Shown here: in pieces, positions 39,736 to 54,057 of the stretch
Position numbering within the stretch: position 1 is the first letter of the stretch
Layout: every line of letters starts with the position of its first letter
NCBI RefSeq assembly: GCF_030052815.1
Contig: NC_079502.1
Coordinates: 2,752,885-2,816,884 of the forward strand
Source: Hevea brasiliensis
Taxonomy: Eukaryota; Streptophyta; Magnoliopsida; Malpighiales; Euphorbiaceae
Length of the DNA stretch: 64,000 nucleotides
Direction of reading: 5' to 3'
Translations under genes and position numbers: made by a program
The notes under the pieces: model-generated
Database searches by the model: none
Seen by the model: only the letters and a program-made list of their open reading frames with translations
Told to the model about the DNA's origin: nothing

Positions 39736-40034
39736 CCGGTCCGATTCAAGATACAAAATTTTGAATTTTTACTCTGCCTCGGGACCGAAAACGAGGTCCA
39801 AAAATTTCGAAAAAATTTCAGAAAACTCAGAAAAATACGTAGACTCCAAATATATTTTTAGTTTTGCCACGTGGTCTTTAAATTAATTTTTAAAAATCAT
39901 CAAAGTTTATATTTTCGGAAAATCGAACTCGATTTTTAAAATCCGAAAAATCTCAAAAAAATTCCTAAAATTTAAATAAAATTAAAATACCAAAAATGCT
40001 CATAAAATTTAAAATTTTGGAGTGTTACACATCT

Positions 40035-41145
40035 CATCTATATAATTTATCACACTTGATTTGAAAGAAAATTTTTACTAGTTTGAAGTTTTGTTAATAT
40101 TAACGTAAAAGTTTTTCTAAAATTGCATAGTATCTAATATAAATTTGATTTTAAATGAGAATGAATATAATAATTATTGAATTAAATATTTATATTAAAA
40201 TTTATGTAAAATTAATTAAAATATATATAATAAATATATAAATTTAAATGTAATACTTAATTTAATAGTTGTTAAATTTAGTTTTATATTAGTTCAAATT
40301 TTCTAAAGCTGCACCTAATTGCATATAAAGCAAATTAAGTTATGAGAAGTATAACAAGTACAACAATGTGTAGTACACGTTAAAAAAAAAACTATTTTTA
40401 TTAAATTGCTCATTAATTTAAAAAATAATGTATATTGAATGAGTACTTGATGTAGTACCATTCTAAAATATCCAAATATTTTGGTCAACTAAAACAAAAA
40501 TATTTTAACTAACTTTGTCTGTTAATGATAAACTTATGATTTTATTTGGAGTTTGAATCCCATTTTAATTGAATTTTCCTTAACCGAATTCCAATAAAAA
40601 TTTATCCAATACCTATATAAGGAGTTTAAAATTCCATAATTAGATATGTCATTTTTCTCATAATTAGTATTACACTTCTTCTCCCATACCAACTCGAACG
40701 TCAGCGTCATAGGTTTTTCAACAGAAATATCTAGTGAACTTTTGAGCCATTTATTCTCTATTTTATAGATTCATACTAGCAAGAAATTGACATGATCGTG
40801 ATCTAAATTTTTATTACAATAAAATCACATCTTTTAAAAAATATTTGTTAAAATAATAAACAAATAAATTAATATTAAAATAAATTATACCGTTTAAAAG
40901 TCCATGAATTACAGCTCTATGGTTTCATATCATATTATAACATAATTATTAAAAATTAAAGATTTTTTATATAAATGTTGAATTGTTGATGTCTAAATGT
41001 TAGAGTTTTTTTAAGTATCATAATATATAAAAATTAAATACACAATTTTTTTATTAAATTAATTTCACATTATGATTAAAAAAATATAATAATTAACACA
41101 TTTTTATTTGTTTCAAGTTAGCCACTAATATATATAGAGAGTGTT
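40035..41145. other. AT-rich spacer before the tandem array
   Basis: There is no gene. The interval 40,796-40,927 is a diverged direct copy of 55,168-55,290 on the far side of the array, listed separately. The rest has no recognised structure. Confidence 0.5.
40796..40927 (+). repeat. Left copy of the direct repeat bracketing the array
   Basis: It shares ACATCTTTTAAAAAATAT, ATATTAAAATAAAT, GTTTAAAAGTCCAT and CTNTATGGTTTC in the same order and strand with 55,168-55,290. Divergence is moderate with small indels. See the right copy. Confidence 0.7.
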
Positions 41146-41311
41146 ATGTTTGATCGAAACTAATTCAATATGGACAAGGAAAATAGCTGATATAAACCAA
41201 AATTAAAATAAAAAGGGCTAATGAATTAGAGTATGTATCAATATACCATAATATACCAAATATGAATCTAATATCCAAAATGTCCATGACTAAATACCAC
41301 ACACTTAAAGA

Positions 41312-41373
<62 letters not shown>

Positions 41374-41946
41374 GTTTGGCCCTTTATAAATTGCTCAATT
41401 TGGTTATTTATTTTCCAATTCTTCCATTTTTTATTTTATTACATTAATTAAAATTTTTATAATGTATAATGCTTTTATAAAAAATAATTTATTATAATAT
41501 TTTTATGCCATAATAACTAAAATTTAATTTCAAATTCGTTGAATCGATACAAATTATATGTATATAGACTTATGTTTGATCGAAATTAATTCAATATGAT
41601 CAAGAAAAATAACCGGTATAAATCAAAATTAAAATAAAAAGTGCTAATGAATTAGAGTATGTATCAATATACCATAATATAGCAAATATGAATCTAATAC
41701 CCAAAATGTCCATGACCAAATACCATGCACTTAAAGAAATAATAATAATAATAAGTTTGGCCACTACAAATTGCTCAATTTGGTTACTTATTTTCCAATT
41801 ATTTCCTTTTTTATTTTATTACATTAATTAAAATTTTTATATCATAAAATGCTTTTATAAAAAAAATATTGTTATAATATTTTTATGCCATAATAACTAA
41901 AATTTAATTTTAAATTCGTTGAATTGATACAAATTATAAACATATT

Positions 41947-42013
<67 letters not shown>

Positions 42014-42111
42014 TTATGTTTGATTGAAACTAATTAAATATGTACAAGGAAAATAACTGGTATAAATCAAAATTAAAATAAAAAGTGCTAATGAGTTAGA
42101 GTATGTATCAA
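41146..42111 (+). repeat. Microsatellite-bearing tandem array, units 1 to 3 (left part)
   Basis: Units begin near 41,146, 41,571 and 42,014 with ATGTTTGATCGAAAC. Each then carries a conserved block (GAGTATGTATCAATATACC, CCCAAAATGTCCATGAC), a (TAA)n tract, a second block (AAGTTTGGCC, CAATTTGGTTATTTATTTTC, ATTTTTATGCCATAATAAC) and a (TA)n tract. In unit 1 the TAA run is about 60 bases (41,313-41,373); in unit 2 it is only four copies. The (TA)n of unit 2 is about 60 bases (41,949-42,010). Unit 3 is cut at 42,111 by the LINE. Confidence 0.93.
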
Positions 42112-44467
42112 CTCAACTCAACTAACCCTTTATCCAAAAAATTTGGGGTCGGCTATATGGATTCTCTTTCTCATCTCTAAACGATTTTGGGTTAAATCCT
42201 CAGAAATGTGTAATGCTTCTAGGTCATGTTGTACTACTCTCCTCCAAGTCAGTTTACGTCTACCAATTCTTTTATTTCTATTCTCTACCCTAATGTGCTA
42301 TACTTGTTTAACTGGAGCATTTGTATGTCTATGCTTCACATGACCAAATTACCTCAATCTCCCTTCTCTCAACTTATCCTCAATTAGTATCACTCCTACA
42401 TTTTCTCTAATGCTCTCATTATGGACTTTATCTAGTCTAGTATGGCCACTCATCCACCTTAACAATTTCATCTCCGCAACTCTTATCTTAGACACATACG
42501 ACTCATTCAGTGCCCAACACTCACTACCATATAACATAGCCGGTCGCATGGATGTACGCTAAAATTTTCCTTTCAACTTATTGAGAATATTGCAATCACA
42601 TAAAACTCCAGTGGCACGTCTCCACTTCAACCATCCCGCTTTAATCCTATGACCAACATCCTCCTCACATCCCCCATCTACTTGAAGGACTGAACCGAGA
42701 TATTTAAAGTGATTACTTTGGGATAGTATCACTCCATCCAAACTAACTTCTTCCCTATCACCAGTTCGGCCTTCAGTGAACTTGCAATGCATGTATTTTG
42801 TCTTCGTTCTACTTAACTTAAAGCTCTTTGACTCTAGAGTATTTCTCTAAAGCTCTAACTTTCTATTAACTCCTTCTTGCATCTCATCTATCAGAACTCT
42901 ATCATTCGCAAACATCATGCACGAAGGGATACTCTCTTGTATATGTTTCGTTAATTCATCTAAAACTAATGTAAAAAGGTAAAGGCTTACAGCTAAACCT
43001 TGGTGTAATCCAACTAAGATATGAAAATCTCTTGTGTCCCCTCCCATTGTGCGCACAATAGTAGTTGCTCCTTCATACATATCTTTCAACACTTGTATGT
43101 ACCTAATAGATACCCTTTTTGTTCTAACACTCTCCATAAGACATCTCTTGGAACACTATCATAAGCTTCTCCAAATCGATAAAAACCATATGTAAATCTT
43201 TCATCGCATCTCTATATTTCTCCATCAAGCTTCTGATGAGAAAGATCGCTTCCATAGTTGAACGACTAGGCACGAAGCCAAATTGATTGGGAGAGATAGA
43301 AGTATCATGACATAGTCGATGTTCCACAACTCTCTCCCACAACTTCATAGTATGGCTCATGAGTTTAATTCTCCTCTAGTTTGAGCAACTCTGTATGTCC
43401 TTCTTATTTTTAAAAATAGGTACTAAAATACTTCTCCTCCATTCATCAGACATTTTCTTTGAATTTAGAATCTTATTAAATAATTTAGTTAACCATGCCA
43501 CTCCCATATCTCCCAAACACTTCCACACTTCAATTGGTAATCCATCGGGTCCACAAGCTTTACCCACTTTTATTCTTTTAAGTGCTTCATTTACTTCTAA
43601 AGATCTAATCATTCTAATATAATTCACATTCTTTTCTATTGCTCTATAGTCAATATTCACGCTATTACCATTTTGACTATTATTAAAAAGATTATCAAAA
43701 TAATTTCTCCATCTTTCTTTAATGTCCTCATCTTTCACCAACACTTTTCCTTCTTTATCCTTAATGCACATAACTTGATTGAGATATTGATATTTATTTT
43801 CTCTCCTCCTTGCTAATCTATAAATATCTTTAACCCCTTCGTTAGTTTCAAGTTTCTCATATAACTTTTCAAAGGTCTGCGTTATTGCTTGACTAACTGC
43901 CCTTTTTGCTTCTTTCTTTGTTATCTTGTACTGTTCATATGCCTCATTATTATCACACTTAGGTAATTTCTTATACCATTCTCTCTTTCTCTGCACTGCC
44001 TTTTGTACTTCCTCATTCCACCATCATCTCTCTTTTGAGAGTGGTCCATATCCTCTAGACTCTTCAAGTACTTTTCTAGCTACTTCTCTAATCCTTGATG
44101 CCATCTGTATCCACATATCATTAGCCTCCATATCCAGCTTCCATGCTTCGGATTCGAGAAGCTCATTTTTGAACTTCACTTGCTTTACTCCTTTGAACTC
44201 CCACCACTTTGTTTGAGCTATACTATTTCTTCTAACCTTAGTTGAATTGTTCCTAAACTTGACATCCAAGACTACTAACCGATATTGACTTGTTAAAGCC
44301 TCTCCCGGAATGACCTTACAATCCTTGCATAGAGCAATATTTGTCTTCCTGGTTAAGAGGAAGTCAATTTGACTTCTATGTTGCTCACTTTTGAAAGTCA
44401 CTAAATGTGACTCTTTTTTTATAAAGTAGGTATTTGCTAGTATTAGGTCGTATGCCATAGCAAAATC
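42112..44467 (-). mobile_element. RTE-type LINE, 5' truncated, disabled, with 15-bp target duplication
   Basis: TAGAGTATGTATCAA occurs at 42,097-42,111 and at 44,468-44,482, and both are parts of the same array unit, so the insertion is precise. On the minus strand the element runs from the end of an endonuclease domain (about 44,460-44,030, with SQIDFLLTRK) through a reverse transcriptase (43,996-43,376, 43,360-43,124, 43,137-42,847) to a C-terminal region (42,792-42,559, 42,549-42,349, with MLYGSECWAL). The coding is broken by stops and frameshifts. The catalytic F/YADD box reads FAND (42,912-42,901), so it is inactive. The 3' end is a short TTGAG-type tail (42,112-42,121) rather than poly(A), as in plant RTE elements. 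Total 2356 bp. Confidence 0.9.
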
Positions 44468-44552
44468 TAGAGTATGTATCAATATACCATAATATACCAA
44501 ATATGAATCTAATACCCAAAATGTCCATGACCAAATACCATGCACTTAAAGA

Positions 44553-44611
<59 letters not shown>

Positions 44612-45008
44612 GTTTGGCCCATTACAAATTGCTCAATTTGGTTATTTATTTTCCAATTATTCCCTTTTTTATTTTGTTACATTAATTAAAATTTTTATAA
44701 TGTATAATGCTTTTATAAAAAATAATTTATTATAATATTTTTATGCCATAATAACTAAAATTTAATTTCAAATTCGTTGAATTGATACAAATTATAAACA
44801 TATTTATAAAATATATATATAGAGAGAGAGAGAGAGAGACTTATGTTTGATCGAAACTAATTCAATATGTATAAAGAAAATAATCGGTATAAACCAAAAT
44901 TAAAATAAAAAGTGCTAATGAATTAGAGTATGTATCAATATACCATAATATACCAAATATGAATCTAATACCCAAAATGTCCATGACCAAATACCATGCA
45001 CTTAAAGA

Positions 45009-45091
<83 letters not shown>

Positions 45092-45277
45092 GTTTGGCCC
45101 GTTACAAATTGCTCAATTTGGTTATTTATTTTCCAATTCTTCCCTTTTTTTATTTTATTACATTAATTAAAATTTTTATAATGTATAATGCTTTTATAAA
45201 AAATAATTTATTATAATATTTTTATGCCATAATAACTAAAATTTAATTTCAAATTCGTTGAATCGATACAAATTATA

Positions 45278-45317
<40 letters not shown>

Positions 45318-45478
45318 TATGCTTGATCGAAACTCATTCATTATGGACAAGGAAAATAATTGATATAAACCAAAATTAAAATAAAAAGTGCTAATGACTT
45401 AGAGTATGTATCAATATACCATAATATACCAAATATGAATCTAATACCCAAAATGTCCATGACCAAATACCAGGCAAT

Positions 45479-45555
<77 letters not shown>

Positions 45556-45929
45556 GTTTTGCCCATTTCAAATTGATCATTTTGGTTATTTATTTTCCAA
45601 TTCTTCCTCTTTTTATTTTATTACATTAATTAAAATTTTTATAATGTATAACGCTGTTATAAAAAATATTTTATTATAATATTTTTATGCCATAATAACT
45701 AAAATTTAATTTCAAATTCGTTGAATCAATATAAATTATAAACATATTTATAGAATTATATATATATATACTTATGTTTGATCGAAACTAATTCGATTTG
45801 GACAAGGAAAATAACCAGTGTAAACCAAAATTAAAATAAAAAGTGCTAATGAATTAGAGTATGTATCAATATACCAAATATGAATCTAATACCCAAAATG
45901 TCCATAACCAAATACCATGCACTTAAAGA

Positions 45930-46012
<83 letters not shown>

Positions 46013-46153
46013 GTTTGGCCGTTACAAATTACTCAATTTGGTTATTTATTTTCCAATTATTCCCTTTTTTATTTTGTTACATTAATTAAAATTTTTATAA
46101 TGTATAATGCTTTTATAAAAAATAATTTATTATAATATTTTTATGCCATAATA
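44468..46153 (+). repeat. Microsatellite-bearing tandem array, unit 3 (rest) to unit 6
   Basis: The array continues exactly where the LINE interrupted it. Further units start near 44,841, 45,319 and 45,772. The TAA tracts are about 60 (44,551), 85 (45,007), 75 (45,480) and 85 (45,928) bases. One (TA)n position is replaced by a GA run (44,820-44,839). Unit 6 is cut at 46,153 by a solo LTR. Confidence 0.93.
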
Positions 46154-49100
46154 TGTCACACTTTACCCCTCTGTAATGCATAACATAATCTCGTAGAATA
46201 CCTAATAAACTACCGAACTTTACCTACCGATAACTCATTAAGTACCCTACAAGGGATTTTAAAACAATTTTCTTACTTTTTATAAGTGGTGAGCATTTTC
46301 TAATTGGTATCAAAACATTTAATTAAAGTTGAAAGCTAGTTGAAATTTTTGGCCCATTTTATTTTTCCGCAAATTTTATAAAAATTTTGACAGAGTTCCG
46401 TCTGTTTTTTGAGAAAATAGTTCTTCAAATACCTGTAAAAAGCACTTCCAATAATTTTTCTCAACCACTACTTTAATTTCATAATCAATCTCAACCAATT
46501 TCTCAAGTCTCAAAATTCAACAGTCAACATTTCTCAATTTCCAAAAAATTTAATAATCATTAAAATAATATCTATCAATCTCATTCAAATTAAAATAAAA
46601 CATTTCCATTCATTAAAGACAAACAATCTATATATACATCATACTAAAGTCTACATTGGGAAAATCTAAGTAAATTTTATTACAACTTTATACAAACTTT
46701 TTACAAACTGATCAAGACCGAATTTACATGTCCATACATTTATGTACATTACATATATCAAAATAAATTTCTACAATCAGGGTATAAAATATACCCGATA
46801 TAACTTCAGGATGAGTCGCTCGATAATCCTCAGCAGCTCACTCTGCTGCTCCTCTAGTCTCTAAATCTGCGACAGCAATAATAGCTATCGCTGAGTACTA
46901 GGACTCAGTGGTGCACAACATACTAAAATAATCTTTATGTAAAATTTAAATCATATTTATTCAAAAATTGAACTGAGCATGCGAGTTAAACACAAAACAT
47001 GAATTATGAGATTTTATTCCAAACAATTTCATTTCGAAGTATCAAACACATTTCATAAAACCCACAGTTAGATCATGCCATTGGAAACAAATATAATCTC
47101 AATAGCCAGAGGCTAAGGAGAAGTCACATCACACTGCTAGCTAGCTCAAATATATGGATATCCATTTAAATCCTCTTCTACTGGCACACCTCAACACTTA
47201 TACAGAGAAGGAATCAAAATTTAAAACTAATTACCCCCACTAGTCATGCTAGTGAGGTGTTCAAATATATGGTCATGACACTGTGGTTTCAAAACTTATC
47301 TTAACAATTTGCTAAACATTGCTGTTTCAAATATACATAATAACTTTTATAATTTAAATCAAAACATCATAAATAATGTCACGAATAAACTTTCAACAAT
47401 TCAAAGTAAAAGTAAAATACATATTTCATTCACTTTATCAATGAATTTTAAAGCATGGTGATGTTGTGCACAAACCTCAAGCGAGTCGCCTCTTGGCTTT
47501 GACTCGGTTCCTCGGGTTCTTTCCCGGTATTTTTTTCAACTGAAACATATAATTTTACAGTGTTTCAGTATCATAACTTAGCATAAATCCAAAAATAAAT
47601 TTAACTTCATTTTTACCTAGCTCTAACGTGCTAAACTCGACGTTCTTAAAATTTTGTGTTTCGGAGTTACTATTTACTACACTATTCAAGTCAAATTGTT
47701 GACTTTCTAAGGCTTAATAGGTATGGGAATTCAAACTTCACCCACATACCACATTTTGGTTATTAAATTTGTTGGTTTTGGTTGTTTATTTAAATTCTAA
47801 GTCTTTTAGGCAAATTTGATAAATTTTCAGTTTTGATGTCTAAGGTTGCACTGTTCCATTGGTCACTTTTCTATTGGAATTTGGCAAAACTTTCTTCACA
47901 GAAAATGTTCCCTATTGTCTTAAGTTTATTCTCCTTTTTGAATCACTCTAATTGGAGTTTTGTAGCTCAAGTTATAGCCATTTGAACCATAGCTGCCGGA
48001 TTGGATTCAACCCAGAATTCTGGGCAATTTTTGGTTCTAGCAGTTTTAGGTCACCAATTTTGGTTGGCCAAATGACTTGGTTAATGGCATAATTTGGGCT
48101 TGTGTTCTTCATGAAAGTTTTAGGTCTATGTCTAAGCTATCCACTGGTCAAATTTCAGGTCATTTAGACCTGCCTAGCTCAAGTTATGGACAAAATAAAC
48201 AAACACTGTTCATTTGGTCAGTTTGCACAGGGACAGATTGAGATTTTCTAAGTTTGGTCAATTTATTCACTATGTTTTGGTCACTTTTTGGGCATGGTTT
48301 CCAGATGAAAATTGTGTCATTTAGTGTCTATTTTCATTCCCTATTGGTCTCATACTAATTGGACTTGTAAATTTTCATTTTTGGTCCTTCAAAGGTAACT
48401 TGGTCATGCTGCTAGTAGCATGACCACACTCAATCCAAATTTGGCCTTAACTTCAACTATTCCAACACACTTCATTTGGTCACCATTGACCATTTCTCAC
48501 TTCAATTTAGGTCCAAGACATCTTTTACTAATTTTTCACATTTTTGTCTCTAACCCTAAGTGTCCCAAAACCCTAACTTACTAACTTGTTGCATTTAACC
48601 ACATTTAAGCATACTGATCTCATTAGCACATCCATATAAACTTGCCTACCATTTAATTTCAATCAAAACTCAAACATATGCATAGTAACCCTAGCTGGCC
48701 GAAATTCAGTTTAGTCCTCCACACATATTTTTAGTTCATTTCATTAGTTTCTAAGTTCATTTAAGTAACTAAACATGCATTTAAAGTAGAAAATTGAAAG
48801 TTAGCATACTAACCTTAGGTGAAGTCTTTGATCTTCACTCTTTGTTCCAATTTCTCCATTTTTCTTTCCTCTATTCTTCCTTTCTATGGTAATTTAGAAG
48901 TTTTCTAGGGTTCAAGGTTTAAATTTATGGGAAGGATTCAAGTTATTCAAGCTTGAATAACTCATCAATGGTGGACAAACATGGAGGAGGGAGAGAGAGA
49001 GGGATTTCGGCTAGCAAGAAGAAGAAGAAGGAAAAATAAGTTTTGTCTCTTTATTTTGGATATTTATCCTTTAATTGACTTAGTCAAATTATTAAGTAAA

Positions 49101-49710
49101 TACAAATTATTTATGACCTCATAGGTGATGTCACAATGATGATGTCACTACCTTTTTAACTTTTCTTTTTCTTCTTCTTTTTTTTTTTCTAAGTATTTTT
49201 CTATTAGTTCTTTAATTTAATTCTCGACTCCGAAATTTTCTTTTCTCCGATTTTATTTGACAGTTAGGTTCAGGAGTCAGCTCTCGGGGTCAATTGACCA
49301 AATTGCCCCTCGCCGGTTCAACTCGGTTTACAATTAATTCAATATTTCTTCAGGCTCTCTGACCTAATTATTTGACTAGCTTAACAGTTCTTTTTCTTGA
49401 TTTTCTATTTTCCACTGGGTTTATAATAGTCCTTAGGACCGCGGCGTCACATTTTAGGGTTCGAAATTTGAGTTTAAATTGACTTCGCAGTCGTTTCCGA
49501 GAAGGTCACCCATCGCTGTGACTCTCGGCTCGTTTAACTTCTTATGTTCTGTTTTTCTTGTTTATACTTAACTAATTGAACATTACTAATTATTTGTGTT
49601 TATAGCTTATCTAGTTGTCTTAAGTTTAGTTCTAATCCCCTTAATTGTCCGGACCGACTCTGGTCACCGGAACAATAAAATATACCAGGCTATACAAATA
49701 GGGGTTATAA
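46154..49710. mobile_element. Solo LTR, about 3557 bp, inserted in array unit 6
   Basis: It begins TGTCACACTTTACCCC inside the unit word GCCATAATA and ends near 49,710 (AGGGGTTATAA), after which TAATAACTAAAATTT resumes the unit. The implied target duplication is TAATA (46,149-46,153 and 49,711-49,715), though the repetitive target makes it less certain. It is the same family as 55,950-59,385: both share the start, CTCACTCTGCTGCT, ATCTGCGACAGCAA, CTCAGTGGTGCACAA, GGTCACCCATCGCTGTGACT and TATACCAGGCTAT in order. The right terminus has decayed from the expected TTACA. There is no internal retroelement coding. Confidence 0.75.
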
Positions 49711-50161
49711 TAATAACTAAAATTTAATTTCAAATTTACTGAATCGATACAAATTATAAACATATTTATAGAATTATATATATATATATATATATAGACT
49801 AATGCTTGATCGAAACTAATTCAATATGGACAAGGAAAAAAACCAGTATAAACCAAAATTAAAATAAAAAGTGCTAATGAATTAGAGTATGTATCAATAT
49901 ACCATAATATACCAAGTATGAATGTAATACCCAAAATGTCCATGACCAAATACCATGCACTTAAAGAAATAATAATAATAATAAGTTTGGCCCCTTACAA
50001 ATTGCTCAATTTGGTTATTTATTTTCCAACTCTTCCCTTTTCTATTTTATTACATTAATTAAAATTTTTATAATGTATAATGCTTTTATAAAAAATAATT
50101 TATTATAATATTTTTATGCCATAATAACTAAAATTTAATTTCAAATTCGTTGAATCGATAC

Positions 50162-50254
<93 letters not shown>

Positions 50255-51077
50255 TTATGCTTGATCGAAACTAATTCAATATGGACAAGGAAAATAACTG
50301 ATATAAACCAAAATTAAAATAAAAAGTGCTAATGACTTAAAGTATGTATCAATATACCATAATATACCAAATATGAATCTAATACCCAAAATGTCCATGA
50401 CCAAATACCATGCACTTAAAAAATAATAATAATAATAACAATAAGTTTGGCCCATTACAAATTGCTCATTTTGGTTATTTATTTTCCAATTCTTCCTCTT
50501 TTTATTTTATTACATTAATTAAAATTTTTATAATGTATAATACTGTTATAAAAAATAATTTATTATAATATTTTTATACCATAATAACTAAAATTTAATT
50601 TCAAATTCGTTGAATCAATATAAATTATAAACATATTTATAGAATTATATATATACACTTATGTTTGATCGAAACTAATCCAATATGGGCAAGGAAAATA
50701 ACCGTTGTAAACCAAAATTAAAATAAAAAGTGCTAATGAATTAGAGTATGTATCAATATACCATAATATACCAAATATAAATCTAATACCCAAAATGTCC
50801 ATGACTAAATACCATGCACTTAAAGAAATAATAATAATAATAATAATAATAATAGTAATAATAATAATAATAATAATAAGTTTGGCCCGTTACAAATTGC
50901 TCAATTTGGTTATTTATTTTCCAATTATTCCCTTTTTTATTTTGTTACATTAAGTAAAATTTTTATAATATATAATGCTTTTATAAAAAATAATTTATTA
51001 TAATATTTTTATGCCATAATAACTAAAATTTAATTTCAAATTCATTGAATCGATACAAATTATAAACATATTTATAG

Positions 51078-51114
<37 letters not shown>

Positions 51115-51720
51115 TATGCTTGATCGAAGATAATTCAATATGGACAAGGAAAATAACTGATATAAAACAAAATTAAAATAAAAAGTGCTAATGACTTAGA
51201 GTATGTATCAATATACCATAATATACCAAATATGAATCTAATACCCAAAATGTCCATGACCAAATACCATGCACTTAATAATAATAATAATAAGTTTGGC
51301 CCATTACAAATTGCTCATTTTGGTTATTTATTTTCCAAATCTTCCTCTTTTTATTTTATTACATTAATTAAAATTTTTATAATGTATAATGCTGTTATAA
51401 AAAATAATTTATTATAATATTTTTATACTATAATAACTAAAATTTAATTTCAAATTCGTTGAATTAATATAATAACTAAAATTTATTTTCAAATTCGTTG
51501 AATCAATATAAATTATAAACATATTTATAAAATTATATATATATATACACACTTATGTTTGATCGAAACTAATTCAATATGTACAAGAAAAATAATCAGT
51601 GTAAACCAAAATTAAAATAAAAAGTGCTAATGAATTAGAGTGTGCATTAATATACCACAATACACTAAATATAAATCTAATACCCAAAATGTCCATGACC
51701 AAATATCATGCACTTAAAGA

Positions 51721-51785
<65 letters not shown>

Positions 51786-51980
51786 GTTTGGCCCGTTACA
51801 AATTGCTCAGTTTGGTTATTTATTTTCCAATTCTTCCCTTTTTTTTGTTACATTAATTAAAATTTTTATAATGTATAATGCTTTTATAAAAAATAATTTA
51901 TTATAATATTTTTATGCCATAATAACTAAAATTTAATTTCAAATTCGTTGAATCGATATAAATTATAAACATATTTATAG

Positions 51981-52071
<91 letters not shown>

Positions 52072-52232
52072 TTATGCTTGATCGAAGATAATTCAATATA
52101 GACAAGGAAAATAACTGATATAAACCAAAATTAAAATAAAAAGTGCTAATGACTTAGAGTATGTATCAATATACCATAATATACCAAATATGAATCTAAT
52201 ACCCAAAATGTCCATGACCAAATACCATGCAC

Positions 52233-52263
<31 letters not shown>

Positions 52264-52688
52264 GTTTGGCCCATTACAAATTGCTCATTTTGATTATTTA
52301 TTTTCCAAATCTTCCTCTTTTTATTTTATTACATTAATTAAAATTTTTATAATGTATAATGCTGTTATAAAAAATAATTTATTATAATATTTTTATACTA
52401 TAATAACTAAAATTTAATTTCAAATTCGTTGAATTAATATAATAACTAAAATTTATTTTCAAATTCGTTGAATCAATATAAATTATAAACATATTTATAG
52501 AATTATATATATATACACACTTATGTTTGATCGAAACTAATTCAATATGTACAAGAAAAATAATCGGTCTAAACCAAAATTAAAATAAAAAGTGCTAATG
52601 AATTAGAGTATATATCAATATACCATAATACACCAAATATAAATCTAATACCCAAAATGTCCATGACCAAATATCATGCACTTAAAGA

Positions 52689-52750
<62 letters not shown>

Positions 52751-52945
52751 GTTTGGCCCGTTACAAATTGCTCATTTTAGTTATTTATTTTTCAATTATT
52801 CCCTTTTTTTTGTTACATTAATTAAAATTTTTATAATGTATAATGCTTTTATAAAAAATAATTTATTATAATATTTTTATGCCATAATAACTAAAATTTA
52901 ATTTCAAATTCATTGAATCGATACAAATTATAAACATATTTATAG

Positions 52946-53009
<64 letters not shown>

Positions 53010-53177
53010 TAATGCTTGATCGAAACTAATTCAATATGGACAAAGAAAAAAACCAGTATAAACCAAAATAAAAATAAAAAGTGCTAATGAATTAGAGTAT
53101 GTACCAATATATCATAATATACCAAATATGAATCTATTACCCAAAATGTCCATGACCAAATACCATGCACTTAAAGA

Positions 53178-53233
<56 letters not shown>

Positions 53234-53572
53234 GTTTGGCCCGTTACAAATTGCTCAGTTTGGTTATTTATTTTCCAATTCTTCCTTTTTTTATTTTATT
53301 ACATTAATTAAAATTTTTATAACGTATAATGCTTTTATAAAAAATAATTTATTATAATATTTTAATGTCATAATAACTAAATTTTAATTTCAAATTTTAT
53401 ATATTTATGTTTGATCGAAACTAATTCAATATGGACAAGGAAAATAACCGGTGTAAACCAAAATTAAAATAAAAAGTGCTAATAAATTAGAGTATGTATC
53501 AATATATCATAATATACCAAATATGAATCTAATACCCAAAATGTCCATGACCAAATACCGTGCACTTAAAGA

Positions 53573-53607
<35 letters not shown>

Positions 53608-53983
53608 GTTTAGCCCGTTACAAATTGCTCAATTTGGTCATTTATTTTCCAAATCTTCCCTTTTTTATTTTATTACATTAATTAAAATTTTTATAATGCA
53701 TAATGCCTTTATAAAAAATAATTTATTATAATATTTTTATGCCATAATAACTAAAATTTAATTTCAAATTCGTTGAATCGATACAAATTATAAACACACA
53801 CATATATATATAGAATTATGTTTGATCAAAACTAATTCAATATGGACAAGGAAAATAACTAGTATAAACCAAAATAAAAATAAAATGTGCTAATGAATTA
53901 GAGTATGTATCAATATACCATAATATACCAAACATGAATGTAATACCCAAAATGTCCATGACCAAATACCATGCACTTAAAGA

Positions 53984-54057
<74 letters not shown>

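Larger units (their letters stand above)
37476..40029. mobile_element. Solo LTR, 2554 bp, target duplication CATCT
   Basis: The element begins TGTCACGACCC and ends GGAGTGTTACA (TG...CA form) and is flanked by CATCT at 37,471-37,475 and again at 40,030-40,034. A 5-bp duplication with TG/CA ends is the signature of LTR-retrotransposon integration. No gag or pol coding is present and the start does not recur at the end, so this is a single LTR left after recombination, or a non-autonomous derivative. The long LTR and TGTCAC start recall Tekay/Del-type Gypsy LTRs, from memory. It holds a three-copy short tandem repeat (38,122-38,250) and a very GC-rich block (39,465-39,735). Confidence 0.8.

Noticed and set aside
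39356..39886. Several overlapping frames of 100-160 codons on both strands
   Set aside because: They lie in the GC-rich block of a solo LTR where stop codons are rare; all frames are open together and the peptides are Arg/Gly/Pro-rich noise.
46154..49710. Reading the two 3.5-kb elements as Mutator- or CACTA-type DNA transposons because both ends start TGT-AC
   Set aside because: The flanking duplications are 5 bp and the ends are TG...CA, which fits LTRs; Mutator would give about 9 bp and CACTA 3 bp.
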